The translations under genes and the position numbers were made by a program. A DNA stretch of 64,000 nt from Blastocatellia bacterium UBA7656 (lineage in GTDB: Bacteria; Acidobacteriota; Blastocatellia; UBA7656), in assembly GCA_002483445.1 (NCBI GenBank), contig DLHY01000163.1, forward strand, positions 44,170 through 108,169, read 5' to 3'. The notes below the pieces were generated by a model, which did no database searches, was not told the origin of the DNA, and saw only the letters and a list, made by a program, of their open reading frames with translations. Positions 9,087-16,425 of this stretch are shown in pieces. Position 1 is the stretch's first letter. Every line of letters starts with the position of its first letter.

Positions 9087-9724
9087 TTAAGTATTTCCCC
9101 GGTCTTCGTGTACCACAAAAGCAGATCAAGCTCATCGAAATCGATGCCGATCTGAGAGGCGAACTGTTTCATGCTTTCTTCCAGCGCGATGTATTTCTTT
9201 TTCGAAGAAGGCGGCTTCGCGCTTTCGATCACCGAGAATTCCGCGAGCCGCGCTAGTATGTGTTTATCGAGGATCGCATAGCCGCGAAAGCCCACGTTGC
9301 GCAGGTAGTGACTCGCTTCCTTGTAACCGATGCCGCGCACGCGGGGATTGGCCGCGAAAAAATCCCGTCGCGCGTCCGCAGTCTCAAATCCCGCCAGCAG
9401 TTCGCGCATTCCGAGGCCGCAATGCTCGCGCAGATACTCGCGGGTTTCAAAGACGTAAGCGCCGCGAGCGTCGGGCCAACGGTGCTTGCGCGCAAGAGCG
9501 AGTTGAATATCTTCAAGAGAGCCGGTCATAAGTACCGGCCTGACACTCGTGACGCATCTCAGCCCCATGCGGGCGCTCGCGCCTGCGGTGTATATGCAGA
9601 AGGTGAGTTCTTCAAAGAGCCTTTCATCCGCAGCCTCGCGGCCCACCCAGCCGAACTCAGCGAGGGTGGCCCGGATTTCCTGACACTTCTCCTGATAAAT
9701 CTCCTTGAGTTCTTCGATATTCAC
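9083..9724 (-). CDS. ogg: N-glycosylase/DNA lyase, 8-oxoguanine DNA glycosylase (Ogg2-type)
   Basis: A 213-residue helix-hairpin-helix glycosylase. The signature GIGYKEASHYLRNVGFRGYA followed by ILDKHIL contains the catalytic Lys135 and Asp153 typical of Ogg2 and archaeal OGG enzymes. These remove 8-oxoguanine from DNA and cut the strand by beta-elimination. Family length is about 205-215, so the gene is complete. Its stop overlaps the start of the TPR-aspartyl protease gene by four bases (ATGA), implying coupled translation, though no functional link between the two is known. Confidence 0.88.
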   Translation of the reverse strand: MNIEELKEIYQEKCQEIRATLAEFGWVGREAADERLFEELTFCIYTAGASARMGLRCVTSVRPVLMTGSLEDIQLALARKHRWPDARGAYVFETREYLREHCGLGMRELLAGFETADARRDFFAANPRVRGIGYKEASHYLRNVGFRGYAILDKHILARLAEFSVIESAKPPSSKKKYIALEESMKQFASQIGIDFDELDLLLWYTKTGEILK

Positions 9725-10097
9725 GTTGACTTGCCTGGTCTAAGATGGACACCGAAATTCTAGGACTCAGAGGATCGAAAGTCAATGAATTGCAATTTCG
9801 CGATGTAATCGCCAGACGCGATTCAAAGTGAGATACCTCAACTTCTGTCTCGCCCCGGAGGAGTCGCCCGGTAGAACAGTCGGCCAGCCTGTTGACGCGC
9901 GGAAAGTATGAAAATCGGGGAACCAGCAGGCTGGCAGCCCGCTGTACATGTTCCGAGGAGTCTTCCCTTTCGTCAGAGGCGACGCCCTGAAAGTATGAAA
10001 AGGCGGGAGGCGCGAATCAATCACAGAATGCGCACACATTCTGACTTCTGACTTCTGACTCCTGACTCCTGACTTCTGACTTCTGTTTTCTTTTGTG
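9725..10097. other. Gene-free stretch with a REP-like element and tandem words
   Basis: No credible gene in about 370 bases. It holds a REPIN-like element (9871-9949), a second partial copy of its central motif CCTGAAAGTATGAAAA around 9984-9999, and a run of CTGACTTCTGA/CTGACTCCTGA words at 10040-10086. The tandem words here lack an obvious inverted arm. The stretch separates the DNA repair/protease cluster from the ABC permease pair. Confidence 0.7.
9871..9949. repeat. REPIN-like element: two palindromes around a TGAAAGTATGAAAAT spacer
   Basis: Imperfect palindromes CGGCCAGCCTGTTGAC and CAGCAGGCTGGCAGCCCGCTG flank a spacer with GAAAGTATGAAAATCGGG. Related elements occur at 20092-20169 and 22934-23010, and simpler palindromes at 41373-41441 and 44109-44190. 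No RAYT transposase gene is in the window. Confidence 0.75.
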
Positions 10098-10955
10098 TCA
10101 TCCCTTCACTGCGCCGAGCGACAATCCTCGAACGAGATATTTCTGAACCGAGAGCGCAAAGACAAGTATCGGCATCATCGCGACGACGCCCGCCGCGCTC
10201 ATCACTCCCCATTTGATTTCGTACTGAGTCACTCGTCCGGCGATGCCGACGGGCAGAGTCATCGCGGCTTCCGTTTGAGTAAGCACCAGCGCGAGCAGAA
10301 ATTCATTCCACGACACGATCAGGCAGAAGACCGCCGTCGCCGCCAATCCTGGAGCCGCAAGCGGCAGCACTACCCGTCGGAGCGCGCCGAGCCGTGAGTC
10401 GCCATCGACCATAGCCGCTTCTTCCAGTTCGCGCGGAAGCTCGCGGAAAAATCCGATCATCATCCACACGACGAACGGAAGATTGAACGCCGTGTAAACA
10501 ACGACGAGCGACCCTATGGTATTGAGCAAACGAAGATCGCGCATCATCAGAAAGAGCGGCACGGCAGTCACTATCGGCGGAAACATGCGAGTCGAGAGAA
10601 TCCACAGCGACAGCCTTTTGTTGAGGCCCGCAGGCAATCGAAACCGCGCCAGCGCATAAGCGGCAAGAGTTCCTATAGTCATCGCGCACAGAGTGGAAAG
10701 CGCGGCGACAATTGCGCTCGTCAAAAGAAAGCTGCCGAAAGATCGCGTCGAAAAAGCGTCGATGTAATGAGCGAGAGTCGGAGAGAAATCGAACCAGCGA
10801 GGAGGCGAGGCAAATTGATCGACTTCCGTTTTGACGGATATGGTCAACATCCAGTAGACCGGCGCGATTGCCACGCAGACGGCCACAGCAAGCAGCGCGT
10901 AGCGAGCGACGCGCGTGAGCGAAGATCGTCGAGCGTGATTTGCGGTAGCCTTCAT
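10098..10955 (-). CDS. Carbohydrate ABC transporter permease, MalG-like (CUT1)
   Basis: A 285-residue inner-membrane protein with six predicted transmembrane segments (first at 18-40, last near 250-272). The permease EAA loop is EEAAMVDGDSRLGALRRVVL, then PLAAPG, which docks on the ATPase. This is the second permease of a CUT1 sugar importer. It follows the MalF-like gene with an ATGA overlap (10952-10955). No substrate-binding protein or ATPase gene is nearby, so substrate cannot be assigned and the ATPase may be a shared MsmK/UgpC-type subunit encoded elsewhere. Confidence 0.9.
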   Translation of the reverse strand: MKATANHARRSSLTRVARYALLAVAVCVAIAPVYWMLTISVKTEVDQFASPPRWFDFSPTLAHYIDAFSTRSFGSFLLTSAIVAALSTLCAMTIGTLAAYALARFRLPAGLNKRLSLWILSTRMFPPIVTAVPLFLMMRDLRLLNTIGSLVVVYTAFNLPFVVWMMIGFFRELPRELEEAAMVDGDSRLGALRRVVLPLAAPGLAATAVFCLIVSWNEFLLALVLTQTEAAMTLPVGIAGRVTQYEIKWGVMSAAGVVAMMPILVFALSVQKYLVRGLSLGAVKG

Positions 10956-11854
10956 GCGGTCTCCTGTCGTTGAAGCAATCGGATATAGGCGTAGCTTATG
11001 GCGTTCGTGAGCGCAAGCAGCACAAACGACATCGCGGCAGCGTAGCCGAAATCGAAAAATCGAAACGCCGCGCGATAGATGTAGAGGCTCACGGTTTCGG
11101 TGGCGAATCCCGGCCCGCCTTCCGTGAGTATAAATATCTGATCGAAGACGCGCAGCAAGTCCATGGTTCTCAGTAGAAGCGCGATCAGTATCGCCGGTTT
11201 GAGTAAAGGAAGCGTGACGTGAAAAAAAGTCTGTCGCCAGTTTGCGCCATCGACCATCGCAGCTTCATAAGGCTCCTGCGGAATGGCCTGAAGCCCCGCG
11301 AGCAGGATCAGAAACATAAACGGCGTCCACTGCCACACATCGACGGCGATGACTGACGCGAGAGCCAGCGCAGGCGATGCAGTCCAGGTCAGAGCATCGG
11401 TGTTTGCGCCCATGGATTTGAGAGTGCCGTTGATTGCGCCGAAGTTCGGATTGAACATCAATCGCCAGACTACTCCGACGACTACGGGCGGGAGCATCAT
11501 CGGGATGAGCAGGACGGCTCGAAAGACATTGCGCCCGCGGAGCGGACGATCAACGAGGAGGGCAAGGCCGAGGCCGATGAGGAATTCGAAGGTGAGCGCG
11601 ACTATGGCGTAGATGAGAGTGTGAAGGAGCGCGTCTCGAAAGAAGGAGTCTGAAAAGAGCCGGGTGAAATTCGATAGCGACCATTTGATCGATTCGCCCG
11701 ATCCGGTCTGGAAGCTGATTTTAATGATGTAGAGCAGGGGATAAATCGAAAGCGCGAGAAGCACGGCGATTGCGGGCGCGATCAACAGATAGGGGAAAGC
11801 TTTTTCACGCCAGTTGAAGAATTTTCCACTGTGATCAGATTTATCAGAATTCAT
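10952..11854 (-). CDS. Carbohydrate ABC transporter permease, MalF-like (CUT1)
   Basis: About 300 residues with six transmembrane segments (first around 19-42, FPYLLIAPAIAVLLALSIYP). The EAA motif is EPYEAAMVDGANWRQTFFHV, then TLPLLKPA, matching UgpA/MalF-type permeases. It pairs with the downstream MalG-like subunit to form the translocation channel. I prefer ATG 11854 (MNSDKSDHSG); ATG 11872 is six codons upstream. The gene begins about 170 bases from the methyltransferase block, and the operon may have lost its usual binding-protein gene there. Confidence 0.88.
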   Translation of the reverse strand: MNSDKSDHSGKFFNWREKAFPYLLIAPAIAVLLALSIYPLLYIIKISFQTGSGESIKWSLSNFTRLFSDSFFRDALLHTLIYAIVALTFEFLIGLGLALLVDRPLRGRNVFRAVLLIPMMLPPVVVGVVWRLMFNPNFGAINGTLKSMGANTDALTWTASPALALASVIAVDVWQWTPFMFLILLAGLQAIPQEPYEAAMVDGANWRQTFFHVTLPLLKPAILIALLLRTMDLLRVFDQIFILTEGGPGFATETVSLYIYRAAFRFFDFGYAAAMSFVLLALTNAISYAYIRLLQRQETA

Positions 11855-12022
11855 AATGACTGAGGGCAGCATCTGCGCAGGCGATCAAATATGCTTGCGC
11901 TGGCGTTTGAATCTCGTTTATTTTGTGCGCGGCTCGATAATCCTTCGCATCGAGAAAGATTCAGATGAGCGAAGAATTTGAAGCGGCTGCCTGCATACCT
12001 TGCGCGATTCACCCGGACGGTT

Positions 12023-12979
12023 TCAATCCGCAGGCTGAACTTCCTTTTTCAGCATAGTCAATTTTGGGATTGCCTCACGACTCATCTCGTAATAATCGAG
12101 GTGTCTTTCTATACCGATGGAACTCAATCCCAGGGCATTGGCTGCCGCAAGTGTGGAGCCTGATCCCATAAACGGATCGGCTATGATGCCTTCACCGAGA
12201 GGAAGCGCAGCCTGAACGATCTGCCGAAGAAAAGATTGAGGTTTGAGGCTCGGATGATTTGCGATATCTCTTTCTCTTCGAGGCGTGCGCTTGCTCATTA
12301 TCACATCGCCGAGCGGCCTGTCATCTTTTGTGCGGCGCAGACCGCCGGTTTGAAATTTTCGCAGGCAATCGCTCACGGTCATTCCTAATGGCAGCGGTTT
12401 TCGGAAAATCCCCCAGGGTTCGTAACACCCACGCGCCATTGATGACACGTCGGGAAATTCTTCTTCGGCGTTTTTCGGACGGTCGCCGCCGCGAAGCGTC
12501 CGCACGAGACGAATCAACTGACCGCGAAATTCCAGTCCGCCTTCGACCAGAGCAGAGAAAACCATGACGGAAAGAAAGCTGTTGCTGGCAATGAAAACAT
12601 GTCCTCCGGGACGTAACACTCGCACGCTCAACTTTGCCCAATCGACAAAGAATCGGCGCAATGATTCGCGCTCCCGTGAATCAAGAGCAGTGAATCGGGG
12701 AAGAGGCGCGCGCTCATGCCCGTCATACGATGGTGGTATCCTCCAGACGCCGCCTTTTCCGTTCGCTCTTTTTTCAATCTGATCGAATTCGTATTCCTTC
12801 ACTCCATACGGTGGGTCAGTCACTATGGCGTGCAGAGAGTTTTCCGGGATTCGACCCAGCCACTCAAAACAATCTGCAAGCACGATGCGCGAATGGCTCA
12901 CGGTCTCCGACCGATAATCGAGCGCCAGCGACGACATTACATCATCCGTTTTTGCGGATTGTTTTCGCGGTTGCTGCAT
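12023..12979 (-). CDS. Site-specific DNA methyltransferase (beta-class N6-adenine/N4-cytosine type)
   Basis: About 318 residues. The catalytic motif IV (TDPPYGVKEYE, residues about 52-62) comes before the AdoMet-binding motif I (DPFMGSGSTLAAANALGLSS followed by IGIER), the order of beta-class amino-methyltransferases. DPPY indicates methylation of adenine N6 or cytosine N4. The DNA target region lies between (about 90-240). No adjacent restriction enzyme is visible, so it is either an orphan or part of the defence-like block reaching to thiC. The start is uncertain: ATG 12979 or ATG 12937; the longer frame from 13150 reads through the thiC fragment and a palindrome and is rejected. Confidence 0.85.
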   Translation of the reverse strand: MQQPRKQSAKTDDVMSSLALDYRSETVSHSRIVLADCFEWLGRIPENSLHAIVTDPPYGVKEYEFDQIEKRANGKGGVWRIPPSYDGHERAPLPRFTALDSRERESLRRFFVDWAKLSVRVLRPGGHVFIASNSFLSVMVFSALVEGGLEFRGQLIRLVRTLRGGDRPKNAEEEFPDVSSMARGCYEPWGIFRKPLPLGMTVSDCLRKFQTGGLRRTKDDRPLGDVIMSKRTPRRERDIANHPSLKPQSFLRQIVQAALPLGEGIIADPFMGSGSTLAAANALGLSSIGIERHLDYYEMSREAIPKLTMLKKEVQPAD

Positions 12980-13023
12980 AAGGCTCGCGCTGTTTTCCTG
13001 TCTCTCAGTACGCCATTGTAAAG

Positions 13024-13058
13024 CCAATGAATTTGTCCAACAAGCTGTTGGACAAACC
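13024..13058. repeat. Palindrome TTTGTCCAACAAGCTGTTGGACAAA type
   Basis: A near-perfect palindrome with arms TTTGTCCAACA and TGTTGGACAAA. It lies about 20 bases beyond the 30-base thiC-end fragment. It is the same kind as the palindromes at 13813-13843 and 14203-14269. Confidence 0.75.
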
Positions 13059-13077
13059 TCTGCGCCTCGCCGTCTCA

Positions 13078-13106
13078 AGCCTTCATGTAAATCTCTGAGC
13101 CGAATT
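13078..13106 (-). pseudogene. Short fragment of a thiC 3' end (copy 2)
   Basis: About 29 bases matching the last codons of the thiC fragment at 14281-14413: on the minus strand CGGCTCAGAGATTTAC then a GAAGGCTTGA end, against CGGCTCGGAGATTTAC and GAAGGCTTGA. It lies directly after the stop of the broken yhcG gene and just before a TTTGTCC palindrome, the same arrangement as copy 1. It is short, but position and order support common origin. Confidence 0.6.
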
Positions 13107-13109
13107 GTC

Positions 13110-14189
13110 TTATGCTTCGTCCGCTTCATCAAGCAGGCGTTGCAATTCATCAGGCGATGGGAGAGCCTTTGACAATGCGGCGGGCAGTCGGGCTGTCGCC
13201 ACGCCCCGAGGCTTGTTCAAATCGCGCAGGGCGTATTCGGCAACCGTCCGGTTTTTGCCTTTGCATAAAACTATGCCTACCGATGGATTATCACTCTTAT
13301 GCCGGACGAGATCATCGAGAGCCGAGAGATAAAAATTCATCTGCCCTGCGTCAGCCGGTTGAAACTCGCCCATCTTGAGATCAATCGCAATGAGACAGCG
13401 CAACTGATAATGATAAAACAACAGATCGATATAGAAATCCTGCCCGCCGACTTAGAGATGATACTGGCTGCCGAGAAAGGCGAATCCTGCGCCAAGCTCA
13501 AGCAGAAAGTCACGGATGCGCTCGACCAAGGCGCGCTCAAGTTCGCGTTCGTGCGCGCCCTCGCGAAGAGTGAGGAAATCGAAGATGTATTCGTCTTTGA
13601 TCGTCTGCTCGACGAGATCGGAATGCGGAGGCGGAAGAGTGGCGGCGAAGTTCGTAGACTTTTCAGCTTTGGCCTGACGTTGATAGAGCCGGGTTTCGAT
13701 GTGATGGCGAAGTACGTTACGCGACCAGCCATACTGGATTGTCTGCTGGATGTACCACTGGCGCTCGGCGGGGTCTTTGAGCTTCTCGATGATAATCTGG
13801 TTGTGTCCCCAAGGGATTTGTCCCACAAGCTGTGGGACAAATCCTGACTGGTCACGATGGGCCAGGTAAAAAGCTCGCATCCGATAGAGGTTTGTGCGCG
13901 AGAAGCCTTGCAGATCAGGAAAATCGCGTCTCAGGTCTCGACTCAGGCGAATCAAAACTTCATCGCCCCAGCCTGCTTTTTCCTGCCGCTCCACGATGCC
14001 TTTGCCGATTTCCCAGTAAAGCTCTATCAATTCACGATTGACTGAAATCGCTGCCTTGATCTGCGCCGAATGAATTCGCGCCTTGAGGTCGTTGAGAAAT
14101 TCCTCGTATCCGGCGAGCAGTTCTTTCGCGCCCCGCCGCGCTGGCTGCTGCTTTTTTTCCTGTTTCTTTTTTGGCGGCATCTCAATCAT
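13110..14189 (-). pseudogene. yhcG: YhcG/DUF1016-family PD-(D/E)XK nuclease broken by one in-frame stop
   Basis: The N-terminal DUF1016 part starts at ATG 14189 or 14180 (MPPKKKQEKK) and reads through SVNRELIELYWEIGKGIVER and IPWGHNQIIIEKLKDPAE to GSQYHL. A TAA follows at 13452-13454, and the same frame continues with VGGQDFYIDLLFYHYQLRCL and IAIDLKMGEF to the normal end. Full-length YhcG proteins read GSQYHLEVGGQDFYID, so the stop most simply replaces a Glu codon. The catalytic nuclease half lies after the stop. YhcG proteins occur in defence islands beside DNA methylases and restriction genes. The gene is inactive unless the stop is read through or is a sequencing error. Confidence 0.85.
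13813..13843. repeat. Palindrome inside yhcG (GGATTTGTCCCACA type)
   Basis: A perfect or near-perfect palindrome with arms GGATTTGTCCCACA and TGTGGGACAAATCC. It is read in the yhcG frame as GFVPQLVGQI just before IPWGHN. Its outer sequence matches the palindromes upstream of yhcG. Confidence 0.75.
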
Positions 14190-14202
14190 TCGATCAAACG
14201 GA

Positions 14203-14269
14203 ATTTGTCGCACAACTTGTGCGACAAATTCAGGATTTGTGCAGCAACTCGCTGCACAAATCCTCTCAA
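14203..14269. repeat. Two adjacent palindromes upstream of yhcG
   Basis: GAATTTGTCGCACA/TGTGCGACAAATTC-type and GGATTTGTGCAGC/GCTGCACAAATCC-type palindromes lie side by side between the yhcG start and the thiC fragment. The first would read EFVAQVVRQIP in one frame, similar to GFVPQLVGQIP inside YhcG. Confidence 0.75.
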
Positions 14270-14280
14270 GCGATAAATCA

Positions 14281-14413
14281 AGCCTTCGTGTAAATCTCCG
14301 AGCCGAGTTGGACGAACTCCTGAGCCTTCTCCTGCATACCCGCCTCAATAGCTTTCTCCTCTTCAAGCCCATGAGTTGCCGCGTACTCGCGCACGTCCTG
14401 CGTGATCTTCATC
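14281..14413 (-). pseudogene. Duplicated 3' end of thiC (copy 1)
   Basis: The minus strand reads MKITQDVREYAATHGLEEEK and AIEAGMQEKAQEF, then VQLGSEIYTKA and a stop. This matches the last 49 residues of the ThiC encoded at 17878-19788 (MKITQDVREYAATHGVDEQK, AIEAGMQEKAQEF). The DNA match includes a run of 44 identical bases. The last residues differ from the resident ThiC, so this is the end of a different thiC allele, not a fresh copy. It has no start region and cannot make ThiC. Confidence 0.88.
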
Positions 14414-14457
14414 AAACAGCAGACCACAACCTTAATGTGCGTCATGGAAGTACCGCA

Positions 14458-15585
14458 TCATTTTGGTTCCAGAATGAGCATAAGTTCTCTGGTATGCCTG
14501 CGCGCTGCACGTCCAGTTTCATTATCGCGTTCATCGCCCGTGCCGCCGAGCGTACTGAAAGCGCTTTCGACCTGTTCTTCCTGAACGTAAAAGAACTGCA
14601 TGGCAGCCTCACGTACCAAGTCCCCACTGAGCCCGTTTGAACAGTCATGGTCTGGGAATGTCAGAATAGCTCGCGCACCGCGGGTACTAACTTTTTCAAG
14701 AAGATCACGAATCGCTTCAGCAGATTCTGAACTGACACTGTATTTGGAACGCGGGCGCTTTTCGCGCGCCGGGTAACGACCGATGCCTGATACTTCGCCG
14801 CAATCGCCATCAGCAATTGTTTCGAGTACATGGTAGAAGCGGCTGTAGTGTACTCCTGAATAAGGCGGATCAATGAAAGCCAAATCATTTTCACGAAGCC
14901 GTGATGCTGCGAGATTAGCATCATCAACCTTAGCCTGTCCGCGCCGTTTTGCGAATAGGCCGGATAAAGATTCAAATGTGGTTCGGGTTTTACTGACAAT
15001 ATCTTTGCTCCAAGCTTCTTTGAGAAACCGCTTGGCGGTGCGTGTAGGTTGAAATGGCTGTGCCGTGTGTCCGGGAGCCGCTGCGCATTGACTGGCAGCC
15101 TGGATCAAGGCAGCGAGAGCCACCGTTTTAGTTGGCTCGTGCTTCGGTACACTGACGCGGAGTGAGTCTATCCACACAGCCTGCTTAGGGCTGAAGTAGT
15201 GGCCTCCATAAGCATGGGTGATAGGAAATTTAGTCTGTTGATCACACCACTCCCTGAAATTGACAACGATAGCTTTCGTGAGATTGTCCGCTACTGGAAT
15301 TTTGCAGGTGTTGAAGAGCGACTTGGCGCGGCGATGCCAATTTCTCCAATCGCTCTGCCAATCAAGATTCGTCTGGCGGTTGATGATCGCATCTGTGAGT
15401 ATAACGCTATAGCGTTGAAGGTCGAATGCAAGGACTGGAATCGGAAAGCGCATTGCGACATAGGTAGCAACTGCGCCCGATCCGGCGAAGAGGTCTACGA
15501 AGCGGCGCGTGCCAGCCAACTCGCGGCCCAACAACTCGCCGAGACCGTTTTGCAACATGGCTCGCTTGGAACCCATGTATTTCAT
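14458..15585 (-). CDS. D12-class N6-adenine DNA methyltransferase (Dam-like)
   Basis: A 375-residue protein. AdoMet-binding region: KYMGSKRAML at the N-terminus and VDLFAGSGAVATYVA (residues about 29-43). Catalytic motif: FIDPPYSGVHYSRFYHVLE (about 237-255). K-Y-x-G-S-K plus DPPYS is the signature of the D12/alpha-class adenine methylases. It is last in an operon with the 280-residue unknown protein (ATGA overlap at 15582-15585) and the DGQHR protein. In such a block it would mark self DNA or act as part of a modification system; no cognate nuclease is recognised. Confidence 0.88.
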   Translation of the reverse strand: MKYMGSKRAMLQNGLGELLGRELAGTRRFVDLFAGSGAVATYVAMRFPIPVLAFDLQRYSVILTDAIINRQTNLDWQSDWRNWHRRAKSLFNTCKIPVADNLTKAIVVNFREWCDQQTKFPITHAYGGHYFSPKQAVWIDSLRVSVPKHEPTKTVALAALIQAASQCAAAPGHTAQPFQPTRTAKRFLKEAWSKDIVSKTRTTFESLSGLFAKRRGQAKVDDANLAASRLRENDLAFIDPPYSGVHYSRFYHVLETIADGDCGEVSGIGRYPAREKRPRSKYSVSSESAEAIRDLLEKVSTRGARAILTFPDHDCSNGLSGDLVREAAMQFFYVQEEQVESAFSTLGGTGDERDNETGRAARRHTRELMLILEPK

Positions 15586-16424
15586 GCGATTGAAGGCGAC
15601 TCCAATCTTGGTTCTTCTACCTGAAACAACATAATGTCTCTACACCAATCAGGTCTTCGATGTGTTCGCCAGAATCGATTCGTTGGAACTCGTTCGTCAA
15701 GAAAATCGTGAAAAGCGACTATTCGCTGGAAAGCAAGGATCTGAACATTTTGAAGATCTGGATAGTCATCTCGTGAAGGCTTGTCTACTGAATAGAGTCT
15801 AATGCGACTTATCTTCTCTATGTACTCAGCGATCCATTTAAATTCGGGAAATTTGATAGGAGTGAATGAATTAACGTGATCTGTGTAATTGGCGAAAGTT
15901 CGATGAGCAGAGTCTGAATGCTCATCTCGCTCGCTATTCTCACGGAACAAAGGATTCGAAGCGAAATCAGGATGCTTTTTAATAACCTTCCAATAGAAGG
16001 CATGTTCTCCACCTCTGATATCGACCTGTGATAAAACAAACTGCCCGCTACGATCCATTACAACCTGAATCGCTGCTCGTTTAGTGAAAGACTTGAAGAA
16101 CCCCATCGAATGCGCAAAAGCACGCATTACGAAATGGCTTGCGTAATAACCGCTGACGGAAGCCCACAAGGGACTGGCTTCGGTTAATGCAACAGACCAG
16201 AGAAAACTGTGAATCGCCCGATGCCACATCTCCACACTTGCAGAAGCAAGTAACTGGCACTGATTATGAGGTAATACAGGAGGGTGCGTTCCAATTGGAA
16301 GCAATGTCTTAAACTCATTCGACAAAATTCCAGGTTCCGGGAAACCCATTCTCGCCTGTCGTCTGTCAAGTTTCCCGAAAGATAGTTCAAAAACACGGTT
16401 GGCTGAGTCGTAGTCAATTGGCAT
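15582..16424 (-). CDS. Unknown 280-residue protein between a DGQHR protein and a D12 methylase
   Basis: No family recognised. Soluble, aromatic- and His-rich. A helical stretch SVSGYYASHFVMRAFAHSMG (about 92-111) vaguely resembles HEPN-type helices (aromatic pair followed by R-x3-H), and the C-terminal half has charged segments (EYIEKISRIRLYSVDKPSRD; RRPDWCRDIMLF). A HEPN RNase role is only a guess. It is tightly packed: 1 base after the DGQHR gene and 4-base overlap with the methylase, so it is likely an obligate component of the same system. Its codon use looks more AT-rich than that of flanking core genes. Confidence 0.6.
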   Translation of the reverse strand: MPIDYDSANRVFELSFGKLDRRQARMGFPEPGILSNEFKTLLPIGTHPPVLPHNQCQLLASASVEMWHRAIHSFLWSVALTEASPLWASVSGYYASHFVMRAFAHSMGFFKSFTKRAAIQVVMDRSGQFVLSQVDIRGGEHAFYWKVIKKHPDFASNPLFRENSERDEHSDSAHRTFANYTDHVNSFTPIKFPEFKWIAEYIEKISRIRLYSVDKPSRDDYPDLQNVQILAFQRIVAFHDFLDERVPTNRFWRTHRRPDWCRDIMLFQVEEPRLESPSIA

Positions 16425-16425
16425 A

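Noticed and set aside
10033..10090. CRISPR-like array of short repeats
   Set aside because: The units are 7-14 bases, adjacent, with no spacers and no cas genes; they are tandem words.
14203..14269. Integron attC sites
   Set aside because: The palindromes are cassette-end-like in position, but no GTTRRRY/RYYYAAC core sites and no integron integrase are visible.
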